From Cerrena zonata (taxonomy: Eukaryota > Basidiomycota > Agaricomycetes > Polyporales > Cerrenaceae): 64,000 nt of DNA. This document shows, in pieces, positions 11,198-24,187 of this stretch (position 1 is its first letter; each line of letters opens with the position of its first letter). Made by a program: the position numbers and the translations under genes. The notes under the pieces were generated by a model. The model was not told where the DNA came from, made no database searches, and saw nothing but the letters and a program-made list of their open reading frames with translations. The stretch is taken from contig JASBNA010000009.1 of the NCBI GenBank assembly GCA_038087015.1, positions 868,001 through 932,000 on the forward strand, in the 5' to 3' direction.

Positions 11198-11530
11198 ACA
11201 GCGGATAGAGGTTGGAACAGGGGAACGGCGGCATGAGAGAGACGAGCGAGCGAGCACACAAAGAGAACTCCTAGAGTTCACAGACACAGATGATAGCAGA
11301 CATGCAAATATATTGTTAGAATGGTAGATAGAATATACAAATAGAGTAACTATACCTAGAGTTCACTGATGCAGATGATAGCGAACGTGAACTCTGCTAC
11401 TACAAAGAGATCGAAATATAAGCTATACGAGCAGTTACATAAGCAACTGAGTAGACTACTGAAGTGGTCGCCGTACAGTATGATTAAAGATTAAACAAGA
11501 AAGGTGAGTACATTACAGAATTCTTCATCA
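11196..11530 (-). repeat. Copia 5' LTR (335 bp)
   Basis: On the minus strand it starts TGATGAAGAATTC and ends CTGTCA. The primer-binding site and the gag start lie immediately downstream. The target duplication TTGAC follows at 11531-11535. Confidence 0.93.
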
Positions 11531-11535
11531 TTGAC

Positions 11536-14500
11536 AAAATCAGCATTACAAAAAATCATAACTGGGTATCTAATTTTAAGTGTGAGCTTTTATTACATTA
11601 ATATCACTATTGCATAAGCTAAAGACAGTGAAACTAAGGAAATATAAATCTGTAAAATAGTTGATATAATTAGGATAAGAATTATTATATATTTTTTGTA
11701 TAAGATTTTGCATTAGCAACATGATAGTACTATCAAAAGATATATGTTAGCTATATCCTATTTACAAAAGCCAGTTAGCAAATTTTTAATTAGCAGCACT
11801 TTGACCAAGTTATATATTATTTTTGAAAAAGAGAATTTTGATATATTGTAAAAGATTGAATCTTAAAAGTAAGACAGCAACAATTTATATATATAAATCA
11901 CAAATTATAATTTATAAGATCTGCTAAAAGTCACTACCAGAAATCAGAGTCATTTTTAAACAAAGTAATACTATCTCAGATATCCTAAGAATTGTTTTAG
12001 CAAATATTACATTGGTATTTTATCTTAGATAATTAAGCTGGTTTTATATAACAGCTTTGCTAAAAAGCTATCTTTTGTGATCTGGCAATATAATATTTAT
12101 CTAATATTTAAACAGAAATAAATATATTCTTTAAAAAATAATGAGAAAATCTTAGATAATATAATATATAAAATAATCTTCTTTTTACTCCTAAGCTTAA
12201 TACAAATTGCATAATAGTAAAATATCCCTTTAGATGTGATATTGACTGCATCAATGATTATATTATAAACATATCTTTTCTTTATATTTATTTAATCTTT
12301 ATAAATATAGTTATTTTAAGCAAATTAAGTAACATTATAACTGAGCTATTTATTCTAAAAATTGCTCTATAATATTGTAGAATTGTGGCATAGTAGAACA
12401 AATCTCTAATAAATATTTATATAGTAAAGAAGTTTTATTAAAAAGATAATAGCTAAAGTTGTAAATCTGATCTTAAGTGATAGTAGACAAATCAAAAAAT
12501 AGTTTATAATTATACTTTTTCCTAGGTATTGATATACTGGTTATAAAACTTTGAGATATAATAGGTTGCATATTATAAAGATTTTTATAGAAAACTTTAG
12601 AGAGATTTATATCATTATATAAGATATATTATAAAAATAAGGCTAAATATTAGAAATATAGAAAAATATTATATTAAAATTTCTAAAATACAAAGATATA
12701 ATTGCCTATATATTTTGATCTCATTTTGATAAGTTTTCTAATTGTGAACTAAGGTCTCATCTAATTTTAGTAAGTTTTCTAATTAAACATATATTTTTTC
12801 TAGTTTTACTAGTTTCAGATAACTTGATCTAATTGAAATATAGTTCTTATTTAATAGTGCTAATATCTCTAATCAAATAATATTTTAAAAAAAATTAAAT
12901 ATGAGTATTTATCTAATATTGATAATTTATCTAACTAGAAGTATATTTCTCTCTAATTCTCCTAGTTTTAAGATATATATATCTATACCAATACTAAATG
13001 TATTTTTATGTAGTATGTAAATATCAACTTTAACCTACTATCATTATTGCTAGTAGTTTCTAAGATATCAGCTAAAACTATTAATTTTCAAGTTTTATAG
13101 AGTATTTATCTAATTAATTATATGATACTGATAGAAAAAATTTTAAAGCCTCAGATCTATACTTCTCTCAAAATTTAAGTTTGATTAATATATAATATAT
13201 ACCTAATCTATAAGAAATAATGGAAAAATCTTGAATATTTAAAACTAGATAACTCAGACTTTATCTCATACTAACTTAATCATAGATTGTGATTTAGCAG
13301 TTCGATTGGCCTCATTGAAGCTGTGTCAGAAAGCTCCAGATCAGGGCTTTTGAATGAGCCCTCACATATCCTGCTATGTTATCCCTAGGAATTTGAGCAT
13401 TGTCTACAAGATACTCTAATTTCCTTTACCTTTACCTCTATATCTCTCTCAGTTGTAGTTGGTTTCTCTTGATTCTAGGCTTATTCTGATCTACTTTCTA
13501 GCCGCTGTGCTCTTGCTTCTACCATATTGCTACTATCTTATACTTTTGGAAGATTTACTGATATATTCTCTATGCTTTTTCAGGCATATAACTTAATCTC
13601 TTTTCTCTACACTTTTCTCTAGTGCTCTCTTTATCTAACCTCGATAGTAAGTAGTTTAGCTATTTTTCTCAGATATTTATATCCTAAATCTTTCCATTTA
13701 TGTAGAGACAAAAGTTCTCACAATTAGTCTGAGACATATCTACAATCTACTGACTGGTACTCTCAGCATTTATAATACTCTGGTTCTTATCCAAATTGAT
13801 CTTTTATAAACACTGTATCTCAGACTTCTCAAGGTTCCCTGACTCTGCATCATATTTTATTTTGCACTTGACCTGGTATATAGGTCTTGATATACTGGCT
13901 ATTAATACTTCAATAAAGGAGCTAATTGCATCCTAAGTATAAATTGATTTTAGATATTGAATAACAGCAAGTGAGATGAATATTCTTACATTTTCAATCA
14001 CCTGATCTAGAACATAGAGAGATTGGAGTTTTGGAATTATTCTATATCTGTTTGGCCCAATTAGAATAGCACTAAATATATATTAAATCTTTGCCAGATA
14101 ACTAAGATATATGGCCTGGAGCTTAATAGTGTTGTAGATTCTGTACTAATATAAGTAGCATCCTGAGATATAGAATATTGGCTGACCATTTGTTGCTCTT
14201 TCATAGTTACTCAAAGTATTTGGAAAATAGGCCAATGCTAGTAAGACATAATTTCTTTAGTAGCCTCTTTACTTTTGAGAATATCTGCACTAGTTGATAG
14301 CTCAGATAGTGACTATAGGTAAAAGAAACAGAGTTGGACATCAGTCTAGTAATATAAATAAGACATAAGTTGGTTAGCATCAGTTGTATATATTTGATTA
14401 AAACTAAGAATAAGTCAAAGTGAAATTATATTTATCCTAATACTATTATATAAATAGTATTAAAATAAAAATAAATTAAGTTAAATATAATATAGAAATA

Positions 14501-14761
14501 AATATATAAAATGATATAGGAAAAAAATAGACCTTTAGAAACAACAATCTACTTTTTGATTTATCTTGCTATTGATATTATCTTACCATATACTTTGCAT
14601 AAAATAAAGAACTCCATATTTTTTAACAGGCCTTTATATATCTAAGCTTCTTGCTTAATCATTGGTTATGCTAACACAGTGTTATACTTTGTTGTTTGCA
14701 GTTATAATTTATATTGTAAAGTAAAAGTTTCTATAATACATTACTCCATAGTAGTATTGTA
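11536..14761. other. AT-rich decayed DNA containing a relic of the gene at 54.5 kb
   Basis: No open gene. Sequence at about 13655-14225 aligns by eye along its whole length with 54400-54970, the 3' part of the minus-strand gene at 54496-55812. Examples are the blocks starting at about 13700 (TTTATGTAGAGACAAAAGTT against TTTATGTAGAGATACAAGTT) and at about 13835 (CAGACTTCTCAAGG against CAGACTCCTCAAGG). The differences mostly turn C or G in the 54-kb copy into T or A here. The rest (11536-13270 and 14230-14761) is too AT-rich for me to recognise anything. Confidence 0.6.
13655..14225 (-). pseudogene. Decayed copy of the unrecognised gene at 54.5 kb (3' part)
   Basis: Matches 54400-54970 in order and orientation, including the intron between the last two exons. 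The similarity starts just after the stop codon of the F-box gene in the 54-kb copy, so the repeat unit does not include the F-box gene. The reading frame is destroyed by many transitions to A/T. Confidence 0.7.
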
Positions 14762-17643
14762 CTGTTTTTAATTGGTCACTTAGATACTATCACTTAAATT
14801 AGACACCTCTCTAGAATATGTTTTATAGGACTGTTTGAGATAAAATAAACACCCAGAAAAAAATATTTTTCAAAATTATTGCTATTAAATATCTTAGTTT
14901 CATGTTTTTAGATTATATACCTAGTGTACATTATCTTTTAGACACCTAAAATGCTCTAAAAATCAAAAATCAAATTTTATAAGTACAACAAGTGATTAGA
15001 TATAGAGAGAATATATATTATTATGGTACCTAGTATATGATATGCACTCTATCTACAATCTACAACTTAAATGAGCATTTTTGATCTAATATTGACTATA
15101 CAACAATTGTATTTTGTGAAGGTCTTATTTTGATGGCCTAATTATCTAATTAGAAAGAAGCTGAGTAAAGTTGGGGCATATGGCCCCTGCATATCTACCT
15201 TAAGATATGAGAGCAGTATATAATTCTTGGAAAAGCTACTTCTGTTTTTTACTTTCTACTCTCATAACCTTACACTTATTATAATATCTAGATAAACTAA
15301 ATTTAAGACTAAGAAATAGCAATTTGCTAGCAAATTCAAGGCATCTTAAATCAATCAGGCTGTAGAGGATTACAAGGAGCAATTAGGGCATCAGAAGCTA
15401 GAGTTGGAGTACCTGGGAGTATGAAAAGTTGCGTAGAAGTGGGTTGAATCTTGTAAGAAGAAGATGAGAAGTGATATCTGTATCAATTATCAAATACTGA
15501 TCAACTATGCTAAGAAAAAGACAGCTTAAAAGAATACCAATAGATTATAGCTTACTTTTGAAGAAACTGAGCTTAAGCATTGTAGCTTCTTTCTAAGCCA
15601 TCACTAGAGCATATAGACCAGATTTTGTCTACTCATATAGGTCCTGACTTTTCTTATGTTAGCAAGTGTTGGACAAATTACTTTGTTGAAAAGTAATCTG
15701 ACTATATCTGCATAATATGGTCATCTTCTTTAGAGCAAAAGAGAGGTTATGCTGTCAATCCAAATATAAATGATGCATACTTTGATCTTGCTAACAATAA
15801 AATAGCTGAATACAACATTGAAGAAGATATAATTTATGAAACAGATGAATTTAGATGCAATAGATCCTCTGGTTAACAGAAAAAGGTTATAGGGGGATAT
15901 AACTAGAAGCTTCACTATCAGCAAATTGGTGAAAGTTGAGAGAATATCAAAGTTATTATTACTATTTGTGCAGATGATACTACAATCCCTTTTGTTATTT
16001 TCTTTAAAGATAGTGCATTTCAGGTTAGCTAGAAATAAGACAATCTTGCAAATGCTTTATAAGTAAATCTGTACTCTATTTTATAATTTACTTAACATTT
16101 TACCTAATATTAGATATTTAAAGAAGGGCTAGATGAATGAAGAAATTGGGGTAGAGTTGATTAAGAATTTTGATAACTATATCAAAGCAAAGGCTTATAA
16201 TCGTTACTGACCTCTCCTTGTTGACAGACATAACTCTCATTACACCTATATCTTTTTTTAATACACTTATAAAAGCAAGATCATTATTTTGTGCTATCTA
16301 TCACATGCAATATATGTCTACTAAAGGCTTGATATTGCTATGTTTAGTACTCTCAAGAATGTCATTTAGCAAAAATGTAATAAACACAAATATTCTACTG
16401 ATGAGATCTTTTCTAAGAAGAACTTCTTTCTAGTCTACAAAAAAGCTTACTAGCATATTATGACTGAACTGACAATCAAATTGGCATTCTATGTAACTGG
16501 GGTTTGGCTACTAGATAAGAGTGTTATCATTCTTGATATAATTGGCCCTACAAAGAAAATATCAATTAAGTTAGCTTTTCCTCTTGTGCCACCAACTTTC
16601 ATTTATATTGTTGCAAAAATCTTTTGTAATGCAATTCAGTTAGAGATAAAAGAGGATTTATTAGAGGACAATTACAATAGCAAGAGTGAGATGAGTGTTG
16701 GAGATAATGATGACAATATTGACAGAGATCAAAATCCCTTCACTCTTTCCCCAATTGTTGAGAATGCTAATCATACATCAGATACCTTATCATTAGCCTT
16801 ATCTATCATAATAGAGGTCTTACCTCTCATTATACCCTCCCTCTTCTATCACTTTTTTAAAAGATTCATGACATAATCAAGTACCTTGCTAAATCCTCAC
16901 TCAAATATCTTATATGGACATATAATATATCTTCAAATCAGACTATCAATCAGCTAATCTAATTTGATCTGTCAAGCTGACTTATATCACTGTGGCTTTT
17001 AATAGTAATAATCAAGGAGGCTGAATAAAAGAACCAGATCCTGCAACATCAAGTAATAAAACTTCAAGCTGCAAATATATTTAATGAAGCTTACTGCAAG
17101 ATATTACATAAACAACTTAAATTGAAGGATAAAAGGAAGAAAAAGAAAAAAGGAGGTTAGTTATTAGGTGATGAGTTACCAGTTTTACTTACTGGTGACT
17201 TTTTTATAAAGTGAGTAAAGGAATAGGAGAAAGAGCAGTAGAAAAAGAGAACAGAGAAGATAAAATATAATGTTAACAAGAAGGCACATTTAGAGAAGCT
17301 TGCTAAGTGAAAGGTATAAAAGAAGAACAAGCAAAAAGCTATCAACAAGATCAATATAAACTGGGAGGCAGTAAAAACAGCAATGGTCTCTATTAAAAAA
17401 GCAGTAGATATAGAATAAGACTGCTGAAAAAAAAAAGTCATATTATTTTGGTATTTTGAAGCCAAAATGAGGTCTACTTTCACCTGTAATTTCTAAGCCA
17501 AAGATACACAATGTCTTCAAATGCATTACTTCTGAGGAAAGTGATGCAAAAGATAAAAGATGATTCTGACTGAAGAGATGTCAGAGATGTATATTAACAT
17601 CTCACTCTAGCACTTCAGATATCTAATTGACTAATCTAAGCAT
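14762..17643 (+). mobile_element. pogo/Tigger-type Tc1-mariner transposon relic
   Basis: Left end TA-CTGTTTTTAATTGGTCA at 14762. The right end, ending GCAT-TA at 17643, is a decayed inverted match to CTGTCTTCAATTGGTCAATT, the end of the short element at 33529-34300. TA flanks are present on both sides, as for Tc1-mariner. Between the ends lies a transposase relic. The length of 2.9 kb suits a full element. Confidence 0.7.
15310..17420 (+). pseudogene. pogo-family DDE transposase, heavily mutated
   Basis: In shifting plus-strand frames one can read the family in order. First an N-terminal block (VEDYKEQLGHQ). Next a helix-turn-helix/Tc5-type block (VSKCWTNYFVEK, then EQKRGYAVNPNINDAYFDL, about 15660-15790). 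Then catalytic block 1 (VIITICADDTTIPFVIFFKD, about 15945-16010). Then EIGVELIKNFDNYIKAKAYNRY and block 2 (PLLVDRHNSHYT, about 16215-16250). Then KGLDIAMFSTLKNV with the third Asp, and AFYVTGVWLLDKSVI (about 16485-16530). A lysine/glutamate-rich tail follows to about 17400. Stops are frequent at positions where relatives have Gln, Arg or Trp. No function can remain. Confidence 0.78.
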
Positions 17644-17645
17644 TA

Positions 17646-19269
17646 ATTTTCCAATTATCATTTTATTCAACTTCAGTTGACTTTCATATACTTTTTGTTA
17701 TGTGGTAGAGTCAATGTAATATAGTTAAGATCAAAGTTAAAGAGGTCAAGTAGGAATAGGGACTAGATTATCCTAAACCTAAGATGAGAGTTCACTCTAG
17801 TCACTTGTTATAGTTCTCTGAGATTTGAGTTTGCAGACTCTAGCAAGTCTCAAGTGCAGATGAAGCTGGCTGAGTTGAGCAAGCAGAGGGTCAGGAGTTA
17901 CAGGGGTAAATCTATGTAGATTTAGTCTGGGATATTAATATGTTACAAGAAGTTCTTAAGTACTACTAAAAACAATAGGCAAGAGAATCTTAGTGAGAAG
18001 GAAGGAGAGCAGAAAAAACAATGAGAAAAGAGATTGGTAGCAAAAGAAGTATAAAAAAATAGGTATAGGTCTCTAACGTGGGAAATGTTGAGACTACCTA
18101 TTGGAGCTAATAAGAGAGTTAGGTTGTAGAGTTGTGACTATAGCAGTTGATAACTGATAGAAAAAGGATTAAGTGGAATAGTAAGCAAGACTTTAGAGGA
18201 CAGAGTTGAGTTATATGAAATTAAATACTAGAGGAGAAATGAAACAAAGGTTTGGTAAAAGAAAAAAGTACTTTGTATTGAGAGCATGTAATGTTAGCAC
18301 CCTCCTAGAAATGTTCATCCTCAAATATAGAAGACCTGATAGTCCCTGACTGGTTCATTAGTGATATTGCTTATTGCAATATTGTCAGACTGATGATTTG
18401 TTGAAGTGGAAATGAAGGATGAGAGTTTATCAGAGACTGGTAATTGGTGAAGAGTGGCAATCTGGCAGTGTTGACTATGGTATCTTATTGAGACTTTAGG
18501 GCTTTTATGATAGAGAATAATGATCCAGATTGTGTGGTTGATACTGTAAATAAACTCAGATGCATACTTGGTGGGAACCAAAGAGTGGTAGGACTCTAGT
18601 GTCTATACTGGTAGACCTGTATATCAGTCTAGTTCTTCATACAAAAATATCATTTTGTTTCTATGATGATATTGGAATTTCACTTGTCTTTTTTATCATA
18701 CACAATTACACTAATAGAGGCTTTGATATTTATAGATTTGGATCAGTACTATGATTTCAATTGAAGTACTCATGTTAGGAGTGGAGATGGTAAAGTGTCT
18801 AGATAAATCTCTTGTGAATTGTGAAATAAGCCTGGTTGTATTTATAGTAGATTTATTGTTGCCAAGTGATGTCTCTAGGAACTCAAGAGAAATGCTCAAT
18901 GGAGGCCTCCCAATGTTGGTCTTGTGCTAAATCATTGTTATGTTCTAGAGCATTTATTTCTAATTTCTCTCCTCCTAGAGTGACAAAATCATCTTCCTGC
19001 TCCCCATCATGTTTAGAAAAAATAACTACTGAATGTCCTTGCCATTGAGTGTGGACTTGAGAATCTTGCAAGAAGTTTGGTTTGCTGATTGGAGGAGACA
19101 AGTGATATATTCCTGGTTCTCCATATTCATCAGCAATAAAGACTTGTCAAAGATTATAAGAAATATATGTAGGAAGTGCTAAGTCATCAAGGTCAAAAAT
19201 TTGAAAATATAGTATTGGTGCAATATTATATCAGTTATCAGTTTTTTCAATATAATATACTCAATTCTG
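17646..19269. other. AT-rich decayed sequence, nothing identified
   Basis: Short open stretches exist, for example 19101-18883 minus (WQGHSVVIFSKHDGEQEDDF), but they have no start, splice sites or family I recognise. Probably old gene or transposon fragments. Confidence 0.4.
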
Positions 19270-20405
19270 ATAATCTCTGACAATCGTTCGATAGATCTCA
19301 ATGAAAAACAAACAAAACAAACAAACAAAACAAAATTAATCTCAAAGAGACTATCTCACTTCTACACTTCCTGGACCAGACGCAAGATCAAAGGTTGAGC
19401 GCAGCATTCGTTTGTGGTTATGTATGACTTAATGTTCTTCTCATATGCTTAGGCTTACCTGTTTGGCAAACGTAAGACTTAGTTAAGAGTTAGGAGTAAA
19501 GTTAGAGATATATTGGGTTTTTAGAATGTAAGTGAGTGCTACAAGTATCAGACCTGCAGACTTAGTGACAGTAGACAGTAACGCTTAAAACAGTAACAAT
19601 GACAACAGTACTTCAGTAAGAGGATGTTTTCCTCTGAGGATGAGTTCCTCCTTTGCTGTAATGTGGAAGGGATCTATATATACAAAGTTTGGCGGGGAAT
19701 TTCAAAACAAGGAAAGGCATTGTTCTGTTCAAACAATGAGAAATGAAGCTACGATAATAGAAGAAAATGCATTGTGGGTCTTACATTGTCTGTACTAAAA
19801 AGGAAATTAAAAAAAACAATAGGGCTTGATCTCTTTCATTGTCTTCTCAGACTTATTTGTTCTCTGCGTTTGGGGAACAAAGAAAATGTCATGTCTTTAA
19901 ACTAATTCTAGGTTAGATGACAACATAATGATCACTCAGCAAACATAATAGCACAAGTCGAAAATAGGGAAAGCGAAACAAACGAGAGTGAAAGCAGTCC
20001 GAAAGAAACAATTTTTAAGTGAAGCAAAAAAAAGTCCAAGTGGGATCAGCGAAACACTACTAAAGGGGTAATGATAAATAGTATTGGAGACAACCTAACA
20101 ACTTTATAGCAAGAAAGGAAAAAATAAGGAGAATTTAAACGAGACCATTGATGCCCTTAACCTTGTCACTGTCGATGGACTTGACAGGAGTTTCCACCTC
20201 ATTCTCCTCGTTCCTAAAGACATCTAGCTCGATAGCAACTTTCTCGATGATGACTGTCACCTCCGCCATCCTGGCAGGTGAAAATGGTCGAGTCGATTGA
20301 GACCCAAAGCTTAAACGAAGGGTTGAGAGGTCGGGCTCTCGACTGTCATAGACAGGGTCTTGCTGTGGCGGTACATAAGGAGTAGGAGGGTCTTCGAGAC
20401 ACCTC
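19270..20405 (-). mobile_element. Possible retroelement fragment: coding end plus LTR-like sequence
   Basis: This block is less AT-rich than its surroundings. On the minus strand 20405-20135 reads LEDPPTPYVPPQQDPVYDS, then MAEVTVIIEKVAIELDVF, ending in a stop; the style resembles a retroelement gag but is not diagnostic. It is followed by TGTTAGGTTG (20101 downward), a plausible LTR start, and by a TATATATAGATC box near 19680. AAACA repeats sit at 19303-19335. No second LTR was found, so the identity is tentative. Confidence 0.3.
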
Positions 20406-21753
20406 TGGTATTGTCATATTAAATTAGACATAAAGAAAAAGATTAGAACTTTCATTCAACACCATGACGTGTAGGTCATCTCTAGGCATAAGATTATTAG
20501 TGATAAATAGATTATTCAAATTTGGCTGTCAGAATTTTTATCCTTTGAAAAAACCTTCCAGGAAAATACAGATGTGTTAAGCTGCTAACAATGCCTACCT
20601 CTGAGCTCATATTGGTCTTCTGAGCTACTAACTCAAGGTAGCAATAAAAATCTATGCTAGAGATATTAAAAAATCATTAAATGAACCAGAATCTAGCCTG
20701 ATTGAGTAGTTTGAAGGACTTATTCAGTTCACTGATGATATCAATAAAGGCACAGAAAACATTGTTGGTCAGAATAATGATTAAAGGTGTGTTAATATTG
20801 CAGCATCAGATGGGGTTTTTTCTCCAAGTGAGATTCATGATAACAATTTAATAATTCATTGAGAGAAGGGTTGCAGTGAGTGGCCAGGCCTCATCTTGCA
20901 TTAGCTTGGCCAGCTATTATTTTAGTAATATAACAATGATGGAATATATAGCTTACTGCTTACATAGTGTATAGTGGCCTAATTCAAGAAGACATATGTT
21001 GTAATAAAATCAGAGTTATATGCTTACTGGATCAAAAATAGTTTGAATGCAGTTGATCAAAACTCAAAATCATCCATTACTAGGAGACCTGGAGTTTGAG
21101 ACTTAGTGGCTTCCATGCTCAGACAACTCAGTTAATAGAAGAGCCAATTGTGCACAGACAACTTTCTTTTCTATTTTCTTCTTGACCTTGTTTCACAAAG
21201 CATGTACATGATTGCCTTTCAAGGCAATTTGCTGTTCGCATAAAGAGCAAGGTGTGGGTTGAGAAATAAATTCCAATCTTGCCATATTCAGTCTTTCACC
21301 TCTGCCTTCACCTTGCCCTTCTGTTATTGCTTGTTCTGTTTTTAATAGAAAGCTGAGAAAACAGCAATGCCTATACTCAATCCTGAGTATTCTGCAAGAA
21401 GAATACTCACAATGATTCCTCAGAAAAATGCAAGCAAGGTAGGTACCCATCTGACAAGTAGTCCTGTTATCATCTTTGCTGAGCTTCTCTTAACATTAAG
21501 AGTCAAATTTCTCAATGAAAATCTGGTAACAGATATCTCTTTGGCTACTCTGCTATGATCTTAAAACCATACTTCTTGCTCTTCATCTTTTATAAATAAG
21601 CTTTATCTCAATGATTCTATTATTTTCTTCATATTCCACTTTATCAGCATGATACTTCCCATTGCCAGATTTCTTATCTAAAACATCTTTTGTACTTTTG
21701 AAGATCTGCAAGATGACTCATCTAAAGTCTTTGCATGTGAATTCAGTTGCTGG
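20406..21753. other. AT-rich spacer, nothing identified
   Basis: No gene, terminal repeat or recognisable protein was found on either strand. Confidence 0.4.
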
Positions 21754-22168
21754 CACTGGATATAATATAGAATATTTAAGCATAAAAGAGCAAGAAAAAA
21801 TTTTAGAAAAAATCTCTGCTTTTTTACTAAACTTTGCGCTTCAAAAAATCAAAGAAGATTCAGAATAATTGTAAAATCTTTTGCAGTTAAAGAAAACAAA
21901 AAGATTCAGAATCTTTGATCTCATAAAAACTTTTATCACTTAACTTACAGACATATTACTCTACTTTCTAGTTTCCTTATAGTCATATTAGACTATTAGT
22001 AAGTAAGTTGATAAGTTAACAAGTTGATTTATAGGCTAATAGACTAGTTTGTTTTGTGATGGAAAATTTTATGAGATCAAAGATTCTAAATCCTTTTATC
22101 TTTTTTAATTGCAAAATATTTTACAACTATCCTAAATATTTTTTAATCTTTTTAGATGTAAAGTCTAG
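21754..22168. mobile_element. CACTG-type MITE, family C, decayed copy 2
   Basis: Starts CACTGGATATAATATAGAA and follows 10598-11085 through AGCAAGAAAAAATTTTAGAA to the other arm (TTTACAACTATCCTAAAT). The right end is lost after TAAAGTCTAG. Confidence 0.75.
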
Positions 22169-22280
22169 TTACAATTCCTAAGGTATGAAAGAGCATGTTT
22201 TATATTCTGGAGTTTGGTAGGGCACTTGTACTGTTACGGATTTCTGCACTACTCCCAATCTAGGGTTTAAACCTATGACA
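22169..22280. repeat. Dispersed repeat D, truncated copy
   Basis: TTACAATTCCTAAGGTATGA through AATCTAGGGTTTAAA parallels the starts of 25982-26325 and 35306-35625, with loss of C and G. Confidence 0.6.
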
Positions 22281-24187
22281 TCATTTCTTATCAGTAACTT
22301 ATCTCTAATTGATCACATTATTGAAATCTAATTAGATTAGAGTCCAAAAGGTTAAATAATTGTCTGTTCTATGTAGCTATCACAATATTCATCATACTCT
22401 TCAAAGCTATTGAAATTTACTATTCAATATTATATAAAATATTATAATTTAGATTGAAAATAGCTCTATAATCAGCCAATCTCTGTCTTATATTATGTGA
22501 AAATATAAACACTTCTAACTTCTCTATCTTAATATTATCTCATTTTATTTTATTATATTTAGATGCTCTTTTTTGTTGTCACAGAATATTTTGCTATTGA
22601 AATACAGGTTTTTCTTCTTTCATTTTGTATTTTAGGATATCAACAAATATCTACTAGCATAAAATTGTCAATATTATAGATAAAAACATATTTTTCACCA
22701 TATTGTCTTCAATTTATAACAATAAAATAATCACATGCAACTTTTCTGACAGATTTAGTTTATATTTTTTTTTAAATATCAAATAATATATAAAAAATTA
22801 TACTCAGCAATAAGATCTTATTTGTTATATGCTCTTTACAATGTCAGCAAAAAAAGTTATTTTCTATCTACATCATTTTTTTCTTCCCTAATATTGAGAG
22901 GTCTACCTCTCTGACGATCCTGGTGTCAGTGATATTCCTCATATGACATTATTGTAGTTGTATGCAAGCTCCAGTTGACTAGGTGTAAGAAATAGGGAAG
23001 GTGGAAATTGAATGATTGGGTGTGCATCAGAATATGTAGAAGTACCAGGTTATATAGATAGTAGCTCAGTGATATTGCACATAAGTAAATAATAAGATAG
23101 CGGTACTATGTTAGGTTCTAGCCATAGTGTGGAGAGAGGTACATAGGGCATTTCACCTCGAGTATATTTAGTGCTTGATGAGATTGAAGCAGGCAAGGGT
23201 AGAGAAAATAGAGGCATAGGAAACAGTGCACTTGAACCTGGTGTATGTAGAATATCTTCTTGCCTCATTTGTGTAAATGCAGATACTGACAGGGCTGAAG
23301 GGAAACCAAATAGTGATTGAGATGTCTCTACAGACTTCTCTCATTTGATAGACCTAGTTGCTAGTAGGAGATTAGTCCATATACTCAATTCAGATAGTGT
23401 TGATAGAGAGAATGGTAGTTCTGAAATCTCCCTAGATATATAGAGTGTACTATCTCTGCTAGGAAGAAATAATAGACTCATCTTTTGCAGTCATAAATCT
23501 CCTATGACCTCAGCCCATGCCTTTTGCTAGTTCTTTTTCAGAAACCTCCTCAATACACCACTCCCCTTTATCATACCATCTGGATTGTAGCAATAATGAG
23601 GGTGATTTGTCTTCACTAAATTCTATACTTGTCTTATGTTATCTTAAATATTTTTTCACTAATGTCAGAATTTACCTACTAGAAATTTGTAAACTTGTGC
23701 AAACCAAATGACAAACCAGTCAGAGTGGTCAGTTAATGTTTATACATATTCTATCATAAGGATATAGAATGATTTTTGCTAGATTTGGAAGATTGCTGAG
23801 TGCTATGACATTGGGGATGATTAGATGGATAAGACTGGTAGCTGTTATATTAGTTAATGAGTTAATATGAGGCTGTGGTCTTTGGGTTTTGCAATTATGA
23901 CCTGAACCTAAATATCAACAGAAATAGACATCCTGTCTTACATAATGTCATTCACATCAGATATATATTATTAAAAATATAGAATATAATAAATATTTCT
24001 TATTCCAGTGATAACAATATCTCAAGAGTTGCATCAAAGTTTTATATCTCACAATTACAATGACTATTGAATAAAACACATTGTATAAGATACTACATTC
24101 ACATTGGTAATAGAAAAAACTACATTGTACACAATACCACAATCACATTAGTGATTGGAGAAAACATATTCTACAATCTGTCTATAA
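22281..24187. other. AT-rich spacer, nothing identified
   Basis: Open stretches such as 23268-23050 minus carry no recognisable domain. 23957-24142 contains short imperfect repeats of an ACATTGTA...CACATTGGT type. Confidence 0.4.

Larger units (their letters stand above)
2970..11530 (-). mobile_element. Ty1/Copia LTR retrotransposon, defective, split by nested insertions
   Basis: A complete element on the minus strand. It is bounded by 335-bp LTRs (2970-3304 and 11196-11530) and by a perfect 5-bp target duplication TTGAC at 2965-2969 and 11531-11535. The domain order gag, zinc knuckle, protease, integrase, reverse transcriptase, RNase H is that of Copia, not Gypsy. Five foldback elements, one holding a further LTR-like insertion, lie inside the gag region at 6808-7181, 7210-9332, 9451-9824, 10003-10377 and 10598-11085. 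Subtracting them with their 3-bp duplications leaves about 4.8 kb, a normal Copia length. In-frame stops and a mutated reverse transcriptase show that it cannot move by its own proteins. Confidence 0.95.
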
